This document shows positions 43,115 to 54,000 of a DNA stretch of 64,000 bases, piece after piece. Position 1 is the stretch's first letter; every line of letters begins with the position of its first letter. Both the position numbers and the translations under genes were made by a program. The notes below the pieces were generated by a model, which saw nothing but the letters and a program-made list of their open reading frames with translations, made no database searches and was not told the origin of the DNA. Source of the DNA: Puia sp. (GTDB taxonomy: Bacteria > Bacteroidota > Bacteroidia > Chitinophagales > Chitinophagaceae); NCBI GenBank assembly GCA_031292515.1, contig JARLGZ010000104.1:62001-126000 (forward strand), in the 5' to 3' direction.

Positions 43115-43763
43115 ATCTTCCGATGATGTCAAAGGCCCTTAGAGACATCCCGGCGATAGCCGTCTTTTCGTATTCTTCCCGGAACAGCGTCCAGATCATC
43201 TTGTCCCTGCGCCGGTCATCGGCGTCTATAAACCGGTTTTTTAGCGTCGCCTCATGGATAAAACCCAGTCGCTCGGGAATCCTGCGGCTTTTGTCATTCT
43301 CCGGATCGCAATGTATTTCTATGCGGTCCAGTCTTTCTACGGCGAAGCCGATCCTGACAAGCGCACGTACCGCCTCGGTAGCATATCCTTTCTTCAGGTG
43401 CCGGGCGTCTATCCAATAGCCGATCTCCCGCGCGTTTCCCCCGATCCGGGTATGCAGACCGGTCGACCCCAGCCAGTTTTCACCGGACCGGTCGAAAATC
43501 GCAAAAATGTAGTCCAGCCCCAGGTCAAATTGCCCGCGAAAAAGCCTTACCTTTTCGATTTTGGCATCCAGGTCTTCGGGCTCACGCTTTGCCCAGGGCA
43601 TCCAGGGCAACAGATGCCCCACGCTCGCCCGGATCGACTCAAGAAGCTTTGACGCATCCGCAGGCTCATAACACCGGATCAGCAGCCTGTCCGTTTCGAT
43701 CCGGTAGGCCCTCGCGATTGCCGGTGCCGCCACCCTGTTCAAAGGACCGTTCGGGTTCTGCAT
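43101..43763 (-). CDS. GNAT family N-acetyltransferase (RimJ/RimL-like)
   Basis: The product is 220 residues. The GNAT core runs from IETDRLLIRCYEPADASKLLESI through GSTGLHTR and REIGYWIDARHLKKGYATEAVRALVRIGF (acetyl-CoA loop) to EIHCDPENDKSRRIPERLGF. It is the RimJ/RimL-type layout used for N-terminal or small-molecule acetylation. It sits in the polysaccharide locus between a large secreted protein and galM. Acetylation of a sugar product is conceivable but unsupported, and it could be an unrelated passenger. Confidence 0.85.
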   Translation of the reverse strand: MQNPNGPLNRVAAPAIARAYRIETDRLLIRCYEPADASKLLESIRASVGHLLPWMPWAKREPEDLDAKIEKVRLFRGQFDLGLDYIFAIFDRSGENWLGSTGLHTRIGGNAREIGYWIDARHLKKGYATEAVRALVRIGFAVERLDRIEIHCDPENDKSRRIPERLGFIHEATLKNRFIDADDRRRDKMIWTLFREEYEKTAIAGMSLRAFDIIGRSIAL

Positions 43764-43872
43764 TTTTTTACTTTTGGGGAGAATTCATCGGCATTAGCGT
43801 TCCGAAGATATTATTTTTTTAGATAGCGGAATGCCCGGATTGGTTCCTTCATGCGGACCGGGATACGGTTCC

Positions 43873-46380
43873 TTATTTTGTCGTCCCCAATTCCCCGGGG
43901 AGACCTCGCACCCTGAAACTGATTTTCAAGGTTGTCTTTGCACCGCCCGATGCTGCGCCGTTCACACGAACATCGTTCCTGCCCGGTAACAATTCCCAAT
44001 GCAGGTCCTGCGCCGTCCCGGCGATCTCCTTCCGGTTCTCATCGGCCATATAGACCCGTTTTCCACGACCGATGACAAATTGCCCCGGCAGTAAAGACCT
44101 CCCAAACACGATGGGTTTTCCCCCGTTGATTTGCAAAGTCAGACCATCGACCGCTGCCCCGCCGGCAGCGGGCGCCTCTATGAAGAACTCCGCAGCCTGG
44201 GCTGGATAAGGGTTTTGTATCCATAGCATTCCGGAATTCCCCGTATCGATGGTCGTGTCGATCTGTCGCACCGGGTATAACTTCCAACGTTTTTCCCCCA
44301 CCCTTTCCAGGTGGAACCGGTTTTCCAGGTTCCTGAAGGCCTCTTTGTATCTTGCCGTGAATACACCCGCCGCCCGCGCGTCTTCCCAGGTCCTTATGGC
44401 ATGAAAAATGGCCTGCTTCTCCCCGCATTTTTCGACATCTTCCTGCCCCAGCCCGAGCATATACTGCCCATCCCAGCCGATGGCCCGGGTCTCCAGGTTT
44501 TCGGCGGCGGCTGCATCCCAGCGGGGCGAGAAATTGACCAACCCGAAGGAGAAATGCAGGAGATTGCTATAATAGATATGCTTGAAATCCTTGCCCTGTA
44601 TTTTGAAGCGGTTGGCGGCCGGATCGAAGAGATCGCCACCCACATCCAGGCTGCTCATATAATGCCAGTTGCCCTCAAAAATACACGAGCCGGTATTTCG
44701 TATATAGTGATGGAGATGGGCAAACAAGGTATCGTAAAACCGTTTGATGGAATACTGCCCATGCCCCTGATACCAGCAGCTCTCCAGTCCGTCAAAATCG
44801 ATATAGTCCATGCCGCCCTTGTTCAAAATATCCGCATAAGCCCTGGCGTATTGGTCCTGGAGATAGATATCAGGCGCGAACCCGCGATAAGCATTGGGCA
44901 TGAGCTTGTGAACGGAATCCGCTGCCGCATGAATGCCGGCCTGCGTATGGTCCCAGCCGCGCTGGGGATGAACCAGCGTATACGGAGCCCTGTCAGATAT
45001 CCCATCGTAGGAGATCAATTCATGCCCGATCTTTAAGACATTGGTATAGATATCTTCCCATCCGCCGCTTTCGCGCAGGAAAAAGGGATCGGCGACTTCG
45101 ATGACGGTGTCTTCCGGGCCGATGCTTTTGGTCAGTGTCGTGCTGCCAACCCGGCAAAGGTGGTCATTCGGCACGGGTGTCAGCTCCCGGCTGTCTGTCT
45201 GTATGAACTCACAAAGGGTGTGGAGGCCGAAAGCGATGCCGGCCTTGTTCGTTAGAGCCGTATAGGCGGGAATGCTCATCGAGCCCGTTGAAAAGCCGAC
45301 CCGCTTCTTATTCCAGGGATCGCCGGGATGATAGTAGTATTCCCCAAGTCCTTCATCCTGGATCGCTTCGAATCCCAGTTGCCGGGCATAGCTGATGGCG
45401 CTGTCGTGCACACCGTTCCAGGCCAGGAAGGGCTTGGCGGCCCCCGGATCCTTGACCCACTTTCCGTCGATCATAGGATGCGGCAAGCCCTCGTTCACCT
45501 CGATTTCGGAGATGACCGGCAGGGTCGACGGCTCGGGACAGCCGAAAAAAGCAACGGAAGAACCCGCGAAATCCACATCGATGGGCGCCACATATTGGTG
45601 ACGGTCGGGCGAGACGATCGAAGGCTTGAAATTGATGAGCTGCGGGATCCGGCGGTCCCTCGCATGTAACACGATATCGGATCCATAAGAAGTCAGGTAC
45701 GCGCCGTTGCCGAGGATATAGCGGAAATACTCTTCGGGTTGAGAGAAAAACGCGACATCGCTGCTGCCGAGGGAATCCCCCCCGATATGAAAGATCTGTC
45801 CTTCGTGAAGATTGGCCGGCAGCGTTACGCCCGGGGGCGCATGCACCAGGTAATAGCTCTGGTAGAGATCGCCTTCCGAAGGAGGCCCGCCCGTGGTGGA
45901 CCCATCCAGGGCCTGCAGGCCGATCGAGAACTGATCGTCCCTGACAACGGAGACGATCTCCCCGATCGTCCGGGAGATGCAAGTCTTATAGGGTCCCCAG
46001 ACGATATTGTCCACTCCGTCCCGCGGGCTGAGAGACAACAACTGCATCCGCCAATAAGAATGCTTGTTCCGGATCGCCACGCGGGCCACCGATCCATTGG
46101 GGTAGACGAGGGCCATCGTCTGACGGGCGGGATCGAAGGAAGCGGATACGGGCCGAAGGGTCACCTTACCTTTGGTGAGGCTTAACAACGCAGATGAATC
46201 CCCTGCCGCCGCATACTCCTTCCCCGTGATCCGGTCCCTGATGCTTGTAATATAACCGCCTGCGCTGACCCGGATGGTCGCATATCGCGTGGAAAACGAT
46301 CGCGGTTGTCCGATGCTGGCAAAAGACAGGAGCAACAGGGCTGTAAATAAAACAGGCACGATTAAAATCCTTCTTGACAT
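43873..46380 (-). CDS. Large secreted protein B, candidate uncharacterised glycosidase
   Basis: The product is 835 residues with a signal peptide (IVPVLFTALLLLSFASIGQ). I recognise no named family. It is a clear paralogue of the 872-residue-frame protein upstream. Shared blocks in order: VWGPY, then (F)(S/A)(I/V)G(L/M)QALD, YVAPIDVDF, FFGCPEP, LPHPM(I/L)DG, GIAFGLHTL, the PDIYLQDQYA strand and YIDFDGLE (D528, D530). A beta-sandwich N-terminus, a barrel-like middle and a beta-rich C-terminus is the usual layout of retaining or inverting glycosidases. The locus context suggests surface or periplasmic glycan attack. Confidence 0.7.
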   Translation of the reverse strand: MSRRILIVPVLFTALLLLSFASIGQPRSFSTRYATIRVSAGGYITSIRDRITGKEYAAAGDSSALLSLTKGKVTLRPVSASFDPARQTMALVYPNGSVARVAIRNKHSYWRMQLLSLSPRDGVDNIVWGPYKTCISRTIGEIVSVVRDDQFSIGLQALDGSTTGGPPSEGDLYQSYYLVHAPPGVTLPANLHEGQIFHIGGDSLGSSDVAFFSQPEEYFRYILGNGAYLTSYGSDIVLHARDRRIPQLINFKPSIVSPDRHQYVAPIDVDFAGSSVAFFGCPEPSTLPVISEIEVNEGLPHPMIDGKWVKDPGAAKPFLAWNGVHDSAISYARQLGFEAIQDEGLGEYYYHPGDPWNKKRVGFSTGSMSIPAYTALTNKAGIAFGLHTLCEFIQTDSRELTPVPNDHLCRVGSTTLTKSIGPEDTVIEVADPFFLRESGGWEDIYTNVLKIGHELISYDGISDRAPYTLVHPQRGWDHTQAGIHAAADSVHKLMPNAYRGFAPDIYLQDQYARAYADILNKGGMDYIDFDGLESCWYQGHGQYSIKRFYDTLFAHLHHYIRNTGSCIFEGNWHYMSSLDVGGDLFDPAANRFKIQGKDFKHIYYSNLLHFSFGLVNFSPRWDAAAAENLETRAIGWDGQYMLGLGQEDVEKCGEKQAIFHAIRTWEDARAAGVFTARYKEAFRNLENRFHLERVGEKRWKLYPVRQIDTTIDTGNSGMLWIQNPYPAQAAEFFIEAPAAGGAAVDGLTLQINGGKPIVFGRSLLPGQFVIGRGKRVYMADENRKEIAGTAQDLHWELLPGRNDVRVNGAASGGAKTTLKISFRVRGLPGELGTTK

Positions 46381-46399
46381 AGTTCTCTTCGTTGATCAT

Positions 46400-48961
46400 T
46401 TATGGTTTTCCGGCCACCTGCTCCGGCTTGCCGACAGATTCAAAGTCAAATGTAAGCATTGGGGACTGTTCCCCGGAGAAATCGCTGGTGACGACGATCT
46501 CATTTGTTCCCTCTGCCCAATTGGGGATGGCGTTCACCCTGATCTCCTTCAGCTTCTTCCAGTATGCATCGCAGAAATACAGTGTCTTGCCATCGAGGAT
46601 CAGTTTGTCTCCCGCCCGGATGGGATCGCCGATTTCCAGGTCCTGGTAATTGTTGATGGAGATCCGCAGGTTCGAAAGGGTTTCGGTTGAATTGCCGTCC
46701 GTCGCTTTCGCAGTTATATAGAATCTTACCGGTTGGACCCCATACGGATTAGTGATCGAAAACCGGTTGGTGACAGGTTCTCCGGTCTGGGTCTTCCTGA
46801 ATTTATGCCCATACCCCGTTTGCAAACTGACAGGGTATAATTGCCATTGGTTCGGGCCGGTCCTCTGCAGATGGAACTCGCTTTTGGGGTCTTTGAACTT
46901 CTCGATCTGGTCGACGCTGAACGCACCCGCATTCCGTGCCTTCTGCCATTCCGTGACAGCGGTAAAGATCTCATCCTTAAACCCGTTCTTCTCGATGCTC
47001 TCATCCACCCGCAATAGGTAGCCGGCATTGAAGGCCGCGCTACGCGCCTGTATCCACTCGATCTCTTCCGGCCGGTAGTCGACACCCAGGCTGAACCAGC
47101 CCAACATATGCGGCATATAATTCCGGTCAAAATAGCGTTGATTTTCGATCCGGTAATTCACCTGGCTTTGCCGCAGGGCGTTGTACCAGGGCTCTCCCCA
47201 GTTCATAAAGGAGTAAATATGCCAGTAATAGTGGAAAGTGCCGGCCCCGCAGGTAAGCACATACCTGTCCAGGCTTCTGTACCAGAGGTCCACAAATTTC
47301 GCGGCGCCATACGTCCCCTCGCCCGTAGGAGATTCTCCGCCAAAGCCGTCAAAATCCATCAAGCCCAACCCCGTCTCATTGCACACCGCTGCCAGTCTTT
47401 TCGAATACGCATCCTGCAAATGGATATCAGGATAAAACCCCTGGTAATCGTTATTGATCAGTTTCGCGACCCTGCTCCCCGCGGGATGAACGGCCTTCAA
47501 GGTCCTAAACTGGCCCCTTCGGCAATCCAGCAGATGCCAGGGAGCTTCCGGGGAAATGCCCCGGTAGCCGATCAGCTCCTTGCCAATTTTTACCGTGTGG
47601 GTTCCCGTCAGATTTCGAAAATAGACAGGGTCTTTAATATAAACGAGGACATCGTTCTCTCCCAGTTCCTTCGACAATACCGTCGTGCCGGCCTCTGCCA
47701 GGCTATCACTTGGAATGGGCGCTATATAGGGATCGTCGGTACCGGTGAACATCGTCAGCGTGTGCACACCCAGTGCGATGCCGCTCTGTCCGGCAAGCGT
47801 CGTGACTTTTCTTATATCGCGGGCCCCGCCGGGATAACGGCTCGTCTCAAGACCGAAATGCCCCCAGCTATGAAAGAGATCTCCCGCGTGGATGAGTTTG
47901 AAGCCGCAGCGATCCGCATATTCGATACCTTTCCGTATATCCTTGCCTTCGAACATCAGGTATGCCTGCCCGGGAATCTTCGATCGCTTGATCCATTCTC
48001 CGTCCAACATGGGATGCGGCAGTTTTTCGGCGACCTCTACAGCACCGATGATATCCAATACCTTAGGCTCGGGGCAGCCGAAGAAGGCGATGGCCGAGCC
48101 GGTAAAATCCACGTCGATAGGCGCTACATATTGAAGGTTCGTTCCCTTTGAAGAAGCGTTTCCGTTTTCTACGACCCTGGCTAACCGACGGTCGCGGGAA
48201 AAAAGCCGCAGCTCGCTGCCATAGGTTTTTTTGACGGCCGCACTCCCGCGATACATGCGGACATATTCGGGCATATCACCGGTGACATTCACATTTACCG
48301 GCACTTCAAGCCCTACCGACCCTTTCAGCGAATCCGGCAGCTTTTGTCCGGGCAAGGGATCGATAAAGGACCCGCCGCCCGCATTGTCATTTCCTTCCGG
48401 AAGACCTTCGATCGTGTTGATGTCCAGCGCCTGCATGCCTACTGCAAACTTCTCATCGTGTACCACGCAGATAGTTTCGCCGATGGATTGCCTGATACGG
48501 GTTCCATATGGGCCCCATACAACCGCCTGGACACCCTGCCGTGGTTCTACAGATAACAGTTCGAACCGGAGGTATCCGCCTTTGGCACCCACCGAAACGA
48601 TAGCTACCGACCCGTTCTCATATGCCAGCCGGAGCTTTTTATGGCCCGCAAGATAGCTGACCGAGCGTGGCTTGCTGTAAACGGAATCCTTGTACAGCGA
48701 TAGCAGCGGAGAAACATGGCCGTCGGGCATATAGTCTGCCCCACCCGCTTTATCAAACAGGTGGATCATATTCCCGGATCCATCCAGTTCAATACGCATA
48801 TAGTCCGTCTGCAATACGATGTTGCCGCTTTTTCCGGGGACCTTGCTTTTTCCAGGCGGCAGTTCCGCCCCACCGGCAGCCACGGAAACCCCGGGTGACA
48901 GGAGGACATACGCGGGTAACAGGAAGACATACAAAAATTTGTTTGAAAACCTCGTTGCCAT
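46400..48961 (-). CDS. Large secreted protein A, candidate uncharacterised glycosidase
   Basis: The product is 853 residues from the ATG at 48961, which starts a signal peptide (FLYVFLLPAYVLLSPGVSVA). ATGs at 48991 and 49018 are alternatives. It shares with the paralogue downstream VWGPYGTRIRQSIGE, FAVGMQALD, YVAPIDVDF, AFFGCPEP, LPHPMLDGEW, GIALGVHTL, YPDIHLQD and MDFDGFGGE (D536, D538). The PDIxLQD and DFDG segments, both at predicted strand ends, are the best catalytic-residue candidates. First enzyme gene after susD, 175 bp from it with a long hairpin between. No family name is claimed. Confidence 0.7.
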   Translation of the reverse strand: MATRFSNKFLYVFLLPAYVLLSPGVSVAAGGAELPPGKSKVPGKSGNIVLQTDYMRIELDGSGNMIHLFDKAGGADYMPDGHVSPLLSLYKDSVYSKPRSVSYLAGHKKLRLAYENGSVAIVSVGAKGGYLRFELLSVEPRQGVQAVVWGPYGTRIRQSIGETICVVHDEKFAVGMQALDINTIEGLPEGNDNAGGGSFIDPLPGQKLPDSLKGSVGLEVPVNVNVTGDMPEYVRMYRGSAAVKKTYGSELRLFSRDRRLARVVENGNASSKGTNLQYVAPIDVDFTGSAIAFFGCPEPKVLDIIGAVEVAEKLPHPMLDGEWIKRSKIPGQAYLMFEGKDIRKGIEYADRCGFKLIHAGDLFHSWGHFGLETSRYPGGARDIRKVTTLAGQSGIALGVHTLTMFTGTDDPYIAPIPSDSLAEAGTTVLSKELGENDVLVYIKDPVYFRNLTGTHTVKIGKELIGYRGISPEAPWHLLDCRRGQFRTLKAVHPAGSRVAKLINNDYQGFYPDIHLQDAYSKRLAAVCNETGLGLMDFDGFGGESPTGEGTYGAAKFVDLWYRSLDRYVLTCGAGTFHYYWHIYSFMNWGEPWYNALRQSQVNYRIENQRYFDRNYMPHMLGWFSLGVDYRPEEIEWIQARSAAFNAGYLLRVDESIEKNGFKDEIFTAVTEWQKARNAGAFSVDQIEKFKDPKSEFHLQRTGPNQWQLYPVSLQTGYGHKFRKTQTGEPVTNRFSITNPYGVQPVRFYITAKATDGNSTETLSNLRISINNYQDLEIGDPIRAGDKLILDGKTLYFCDAYWKKLKEIRVNAIPNWAEGTNEIVVTSDFSGEQSPMLTFDFESVGKPEQVAGKP

Positions 48962-49026
48962 AATCAAATAATTTTTACGCTTTCTATTCATTGCAATTAT
49001 ACTTTCTTTTCCTGCCATTTATCTCA

Positions 49027-49097
49027 AAAAGCCTGCATGCTGTCTTTGCGCCGGCAAAACGCTTTGACGCGGGGTGACGGAAACGACAGCATGCAGG
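49027..49097 (-). promoter_or_regulatory. Long hairpin between susD and the enzyme genes (attenuator or partial terminator)
   Basis: A perfect 13-bp stem (CCTGCATGCTGTC at 49032-49044, GACAGCATGCAGG at 49085-49097) encloses a 40-nt loop. On the minus strand the descending arm is followed by CTTTTTGAG. It lies between the susD stop (49136) and the enzyme start (48961), where it could lower expression of the downstream genes or protect the susCD mRNA 3' end. Confidence 0.6.
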
Positions 49098-49135
49098 GGG
49101 AGGTATAAGGCCATGGAAAATGGTAAGCCGGCGGG

Positions 49136-50998
49136 TTATTGGATCACCGGGTTAAACGTCCCGTTGTCCCAACCAATATTCTGTTCGAGGTTTGTATTCT
49201 GCAGAATGTACTTCGGATCGATCGGCCCAAAATAATAGGTACCGGGAATATTGATCTGGTTGCTGGAACTCACATCGATCGGCTCATAGACAAAATTTGT
49301 GATGTTCTTCAGGAAAGCGTCCTCATCAAAACCCGTCGGTGGATTGACGACCAGGTCCGAGAGCTGGCTGGCGATGACGCTGTTACTCTGCGTGACATCC
49401 ACTCCATACTGCGTGGAAGCGGCCGTCTTGTTCAGGTAAGGGCCATAGGCATGCAAGGTTCCGTAATTGTTCAGGACTCCGAACATCCGCCTGCGACGCA
49501 GGTCCCAGAAACGCTTGCCTTCATAGGCGAATTCAATTTCCCGCTCCTTCATGACAGCATCCAGGGTCGCCTGGTAGTCTGATCCTACGCCTGAAGCCAG
49601 GCCGTAGTTACCAGATCCGGCGGCGATCTTCGAGCGCTGCCGGATCTGGATGATATAATTCTTCGCGTCGGCGGAATGTCCCGTCTCGTTGCCGGCCTCC
49701 GCCAGGTTGAGCAGCACTTCCGCATACCTGATAATAGGCCAATCGAAGGCCTGGTGGTTCCACACGGTCGACCCCAGCGTCGTATCTATTTCCTTCCGGC
49801 AGTAAAACCCGGTGATATTATAGTTAGGGCTCACCTTGTAGCCGTCATTGCCGCCAATTCCGTTAAAAATCCACTCGACCCGCGGATTCACGTCCGCAAA
49901 GTCATAACGTGCGCCATTGTAGACAATGGCGCAATAAAAACGCGGATCCCGATTCTTCCAGAATTCGGTCGAATCGTAACCGGAAGCAGGATCGTTGATG
50001 TCCATACCATTGCTCATGGGATATTCTTTCACCATTTCCCAGGTAGGATCGCAGCCGCCCGCCGCTCCTGAGGTCTCGGTTAACGGCCTCTGGGATTGTT
50101 GGAAACCGTTCGTCTTCTGGGGATAATTGAACCGCAGGTACAAGACCATCTCTTTTGCCGCGCCGGCTTTGTCATACCACATGTTTTCTGTCGTCTTCAG
50201 GGTGTTGTCCGTATACAACCCGTATCCATCTGCATCGAGTTCGGTCTTGGCTGCCAGCAGGGCATTATAGGCGTCCGTCCAGTACTGTGGATTCGGGGTA
50301 GTGCAGAACAGGGGGCTGGCCTTAAGGAGCAAGGCTTCGCCTTTCACCGCCATAGCTGCCCCTTTGGTGATCCGCCCGATATCGCCGGAACCCCAGGTTG
50401 TGGGTAACAGCATGATTGCGGAATCCAGTTGGCCGGAAATGAAGTCGAAACATTCCAGCGAAGTATTCCTTTTTACAAGCAGGCTGTTCGGGTCGGCGGT
50501 AGGATCCTGGACGGTCGTGATGATGGGCACGCCACCCAGGACCTTGACCATCCGGTAATAGAGATAAGCCCGGAAAAAATAGGCCTGCCCTTTTACATAT
50601 TGGTAATCGGAAGATGACAAGACGGACTGGCTGGCGTCGATATTGGCAAAGAAAGTATTAATCGAACGGACATTGACCCAGTCCCATACCAGGTCGGGAT
50701 AGCCGCTGGCACTGTTATATTTGCCGGTGAGGAAGATATTGAGGGCGTTTCCTCCGTTACCTCCCGAAAAGGCTTCTCCCGAAACTTCCTCATTCCGGTT
50801 AAAAGACGGCAGGATGGTATAAAAATTATTGACATAGTCTTTTATATAGTCAGGGCTGCTCCATAACGCCGAACCCGTGAGCACCCCGCCCGGATGATCC
50901 ACATCAAAGACTTTTTTGCAGGAACCTGTACCGATGGCAAGGCCCAGTAAAACGACTACAATACCGGAAAAGGATATATTATTGATCGAGTATTTCAT
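49136..50998 (-). CDS. susD: SusD/RagB family surface glycan-binding lipoprotein
   Basis: The product is 620 residues. A lipoprotein signal ends at GTGSC (Cys27), followed by KKVFDVDHPGG. The SusD core is visible: GQAYFFRAYLYYRMVKVLGGVPIIT, the TPR-like helices with KGEALLLKASPLFC, YAEVLLNLAEAGNETGHSADAKNYIIQIRQRS, and the closing MKEREIEFAYEGKRFWDLRRRRMF. SusD caps the SusC transporter and binds oligosaccharide at the cell surface. It starts 20 bp after susC. The specificity is not readable from sequence. Confidence 0.95.
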   Translation of the reverse strand: MKYSINNISFSGIVVVLLGLAIGTGSCKKVFDVDHPGGVLTGSALWSSPDYIKDYVNNFYTILPSFNRNEEVSGEAFSGGNGGNALNIFLTGKYNSASGYPDLVWDWVNVRSINTFFANIDASQSVLSSSDYQYVKGQAYFFRAYLYYRMVKVLGGVPIITTVQDPTADPNSLLVKRNTSLECFDFISGQLDSAIMLLPTTWGSGDIGRITKGAAMAVKGEALLLKASPLFCTTPNPQYWTDAYNALLAAKTELDADGYGLYTDNTLKTTENMWYDKAGAAKEMVLYLRFNYPQKTNGFQQSQRPLTETSGAAGGCDPTWEMVKEYPMSNGMDINDPASGYDSTEFWKNRDPRFYCAIVYNGARYDFADVNPRVEWIFNGIGGNDGYKVSPNYNITGFYCRKEIDTTLGSTVWNHQAFDWPIIRYAEVLLNLAEAGNETGHSADAKNYIIQIRQRSKIAAGSGNYGLASGVGSDYQATLDAVMKEREIEFAYEGKRFWDLRRRRMFGVLNNYGTLHAYGPYLNKTAASTQYGVDVTQSNSVIASQLSDLVVNPPTGFDEDAFLKNITNFVYEPIDVSSSNQINIPGTYYFGPIDPKYILQNTNLEQNIGWDNGTFNPVIQ

Positions 50999-51017
50999 AC
51001 TAATAAATTTGAGGAGG

Positions 51018-54000
51018 TTAGAAACTGGCGTTTAATCCGAAAGTGAACCCTTTTAATACGGGATAGGTCCTGAAATCGCCACCCATTTCGGGATCCCAGT
51101 CCTTTGTATGGTTCCATTCGTATAGATTATCCCCGTTAAAATAAATCCTCACGGCCTTGACTTGTGAATTTCTGAACAGCCTCGCCGGAAGATTGTAGTT
51201 CAGGGTCAACGATTTCAGCCTGAGCAGGTCTCCGTTCTTCAGCCAGAAGGTCGAGTTCTGCTCCGTGTTGGAAATACCCTGCCAGTCGTTCATGATCGCG
51301 CTGGGCATCGTCGCCGTCGCAGCGGTGGCAGGCGTCCAGGCATTTTTCCAGATCGTCAGATTATCATTGCCTGGCAGCGGACGGGTGTAGTACACGTTCG
51401 TAGGCATGACCTGGTAGCGGGCCAGACCGGAGAAGATGGCCGATAACTCAAGGCCCTTGTATCCTACCGCAAAATTGAACCCGTAGTTGATCCGGGGCAC
51501 GCCGTTGAAACTGATCGGGCCATAATCGTTGTTATCGACCAGGCCATCGGGCTTATCGGTACCCAGTGGCCCCCGGAGATCCTGATACATAATCATGCCG
51601 GGTTGCGGTTTGTTGCCCAGTAAGGTAAAATTGGGACCGTTGGCCGCGAGTATCTTGTTGACGTCGTCCTGGCTGCGGATAATGCCTTCCGCGCGATAGC
51701 CCTGGATTATTCCGTTGATAGGATGGCCGATCAGGTTCGCATAGTCACGGACCGACGCAGCCTGATCTACTCTTACATACTTGTTGCTGGAAACCGACCA
51801 GTTCGCTGCAACACGATAATAGACCTGCCCGACCGTGTTCTCATGACTTACCGTCACTTCAAAACCCTGTGCCGACGCGATGCCATAGTTGACGGCGGGC
51901 AGGGTGGCCCCTACCGTACTGGGTACGGAGGCGATACGTGATCCCAGGATATCGGTAGTGCGTTTATTCCACCAGTCGAGAGTGGCGCCAAACAGGCGTT
52001 TCGGCATGCTCAGATCCAATCCTATATCGTAATTATGATTTCTTTCCCAGGTGATATCAGGGTTGACAGTAGAACCCAGGGTGGTGGAAGGAGGAAGTCC
52101 GGATCCCAGATAGACGCCGGAACTGGCATTGAAGTTATAGGTCTGCTGCCATTGCCAGGGAGCGGTATTATCCGTACCGGTCACGCCATAAGAAAATCGC
52201 AACTTGGCCACATCCAGGTATTTGGTCAGACCCTGAAAAAAATCTTCTTTCGCTGCGTTCCAGGCCGCCGAAACGGAAGGGAAATAACCCCAACGTTTGT
52301 TAGACGGGAAAATATACGAGCCATCGGCACGAAAAGTCACACCCAGCATGTATTTGGAGTTGTAGTTGTAGTCGACTCTTCCAAGCCAGGATGAAAATCC
52401 GGTCGGTTGGTATTCGTCGCCCTGTATATTCCAGTCCGTGCTGCTGGAAGAACCCCCGTTGATCTGCTGGTAGCCGGTATTGCTGTAGTTATTATCGCTG
52501 ATGGAAGACCAATGCCCCTGGTAAGCCGACTGCTCATAGCCGCCGAAGGCTGAGATATTATGCAGACCGAACGAGTGTTCATAGTTGAGCATCAGGTCCA
52601 GCTGATAGTTTGAGGATTGGACATAGTTCTCTGTCAGTTGCGTCGGAGCGCCTATGCCTGCCGTCTGGGCCTGGTCCAGGATCTTGTATCCGCCGGCAAG
52701 CGAGGAATCCAGCTGATCTGTCACGATATGGTTATTGGTGCCTGTCGTTTTAAAGTAATAGATATAAGGCGCGTTGTGCCAACCCTTGGTATAGCTGTTG
52801 TAGGTATTGTAGGCCAGCGTTCCTTTCGCGGACAGACCGGTGATGCCAGGAATATCGTATTTTAACTGGAAGGTAGGCGTGATATAGTTATTCGAGGGAC
52901 GGATATAACCGCCGGCTCCTTTGGCAAGGTTCGCCGTATTCGAGTTGTCGAAGTTTCCAACCGGCAGATTATTGATAAACGATGGCCTTCCCGGTGTGTT
53001 CATCAGCAGACGGTTGTAAATATTTGACAGGTTGAAATCACCATAGTCATATGCCCAGAAAGGACGGCTGCCATTGTCCCATTCCCCGGAAAAATTCAGG
53101 CTATAACTCAGCCGCTTGCTGATCTGCCCGTCGAGCTTGGCGAGAATATTATACTTAAAAAAGGAGTTGCTGGTCGCACCCTGTTGCCGGAGAATCCCCC
53201 CGGAGACATAGTAACGGGTTCCCTTGGAGCCCCCGCTCATCGAAAGGTTATGCGAAGTATGCCAGGGGTTTTGCCAGGTATCCTTAAGCCAGTCGTAGGA
53301 ATGAGTCTTGAAATAGGCCAGCTCGTCCGCCGAATAGTAGCTCGGGTCCGTCGAGGGGATGCCTTTTTGATCGTAAGCCTGGTCGGCAAACGTATAGGCG
53401 TCAAATGCGTTCATCCTTCTCGGCGTGATTTCGCGCGTATTCAGGGTATAAGATCCATTGTAAGAGATAGTGGTCTTGTCCGCCACCCCATGTTTAGTGG
53501 TTACCAGCAGCACACCGTTCCCGCCTTTGATACCGTAGATGGCGGCCGAAGCGGCGTCTTTGAGCAAACTGATGCTCTCGATATCGGTGGGGTTGATCGT
53601 GGCGAATACCGAAGAGTCACGGACAAATCCATCGATCACGAATAAGGGAGAGCTCCCCCCCATCCAGGTGGATGTCTCCCGGATCTTGATATTGGCGCCG
53701 GCGCCGGGGTAACTTCCCTGCATCGAAACCGTCAGACCGGCCGCCAGTCCTTGTAACAGATTGGCCGGAGAGGCAGTTGGCCGGTCGGCCAACACCTCAG
53801 ACTTGATGACACCTACGGCGCCTGTCAGGTTTTCTTTTTTCTGCGTACCGTAACCTACCACCACGACATCATTCATGTCCGACAAAGCAAGGTGGAGGAT
53901 GATCGAAACAGGCTTCCCGGCAACCGCTTTAAAGCTGTATGTCTTGTAACCAACCAGGGACACATCGATCCAGGCCCCCTCTTCCGCGTCGATCTTAAAG

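Noticed and set aside
47108-48151. 347-codon frame antisense to large secreted protein A
   Set aside because: The minus-strand protein shares conserved blocks with its paralogue, so the opposite frame is a shadow.
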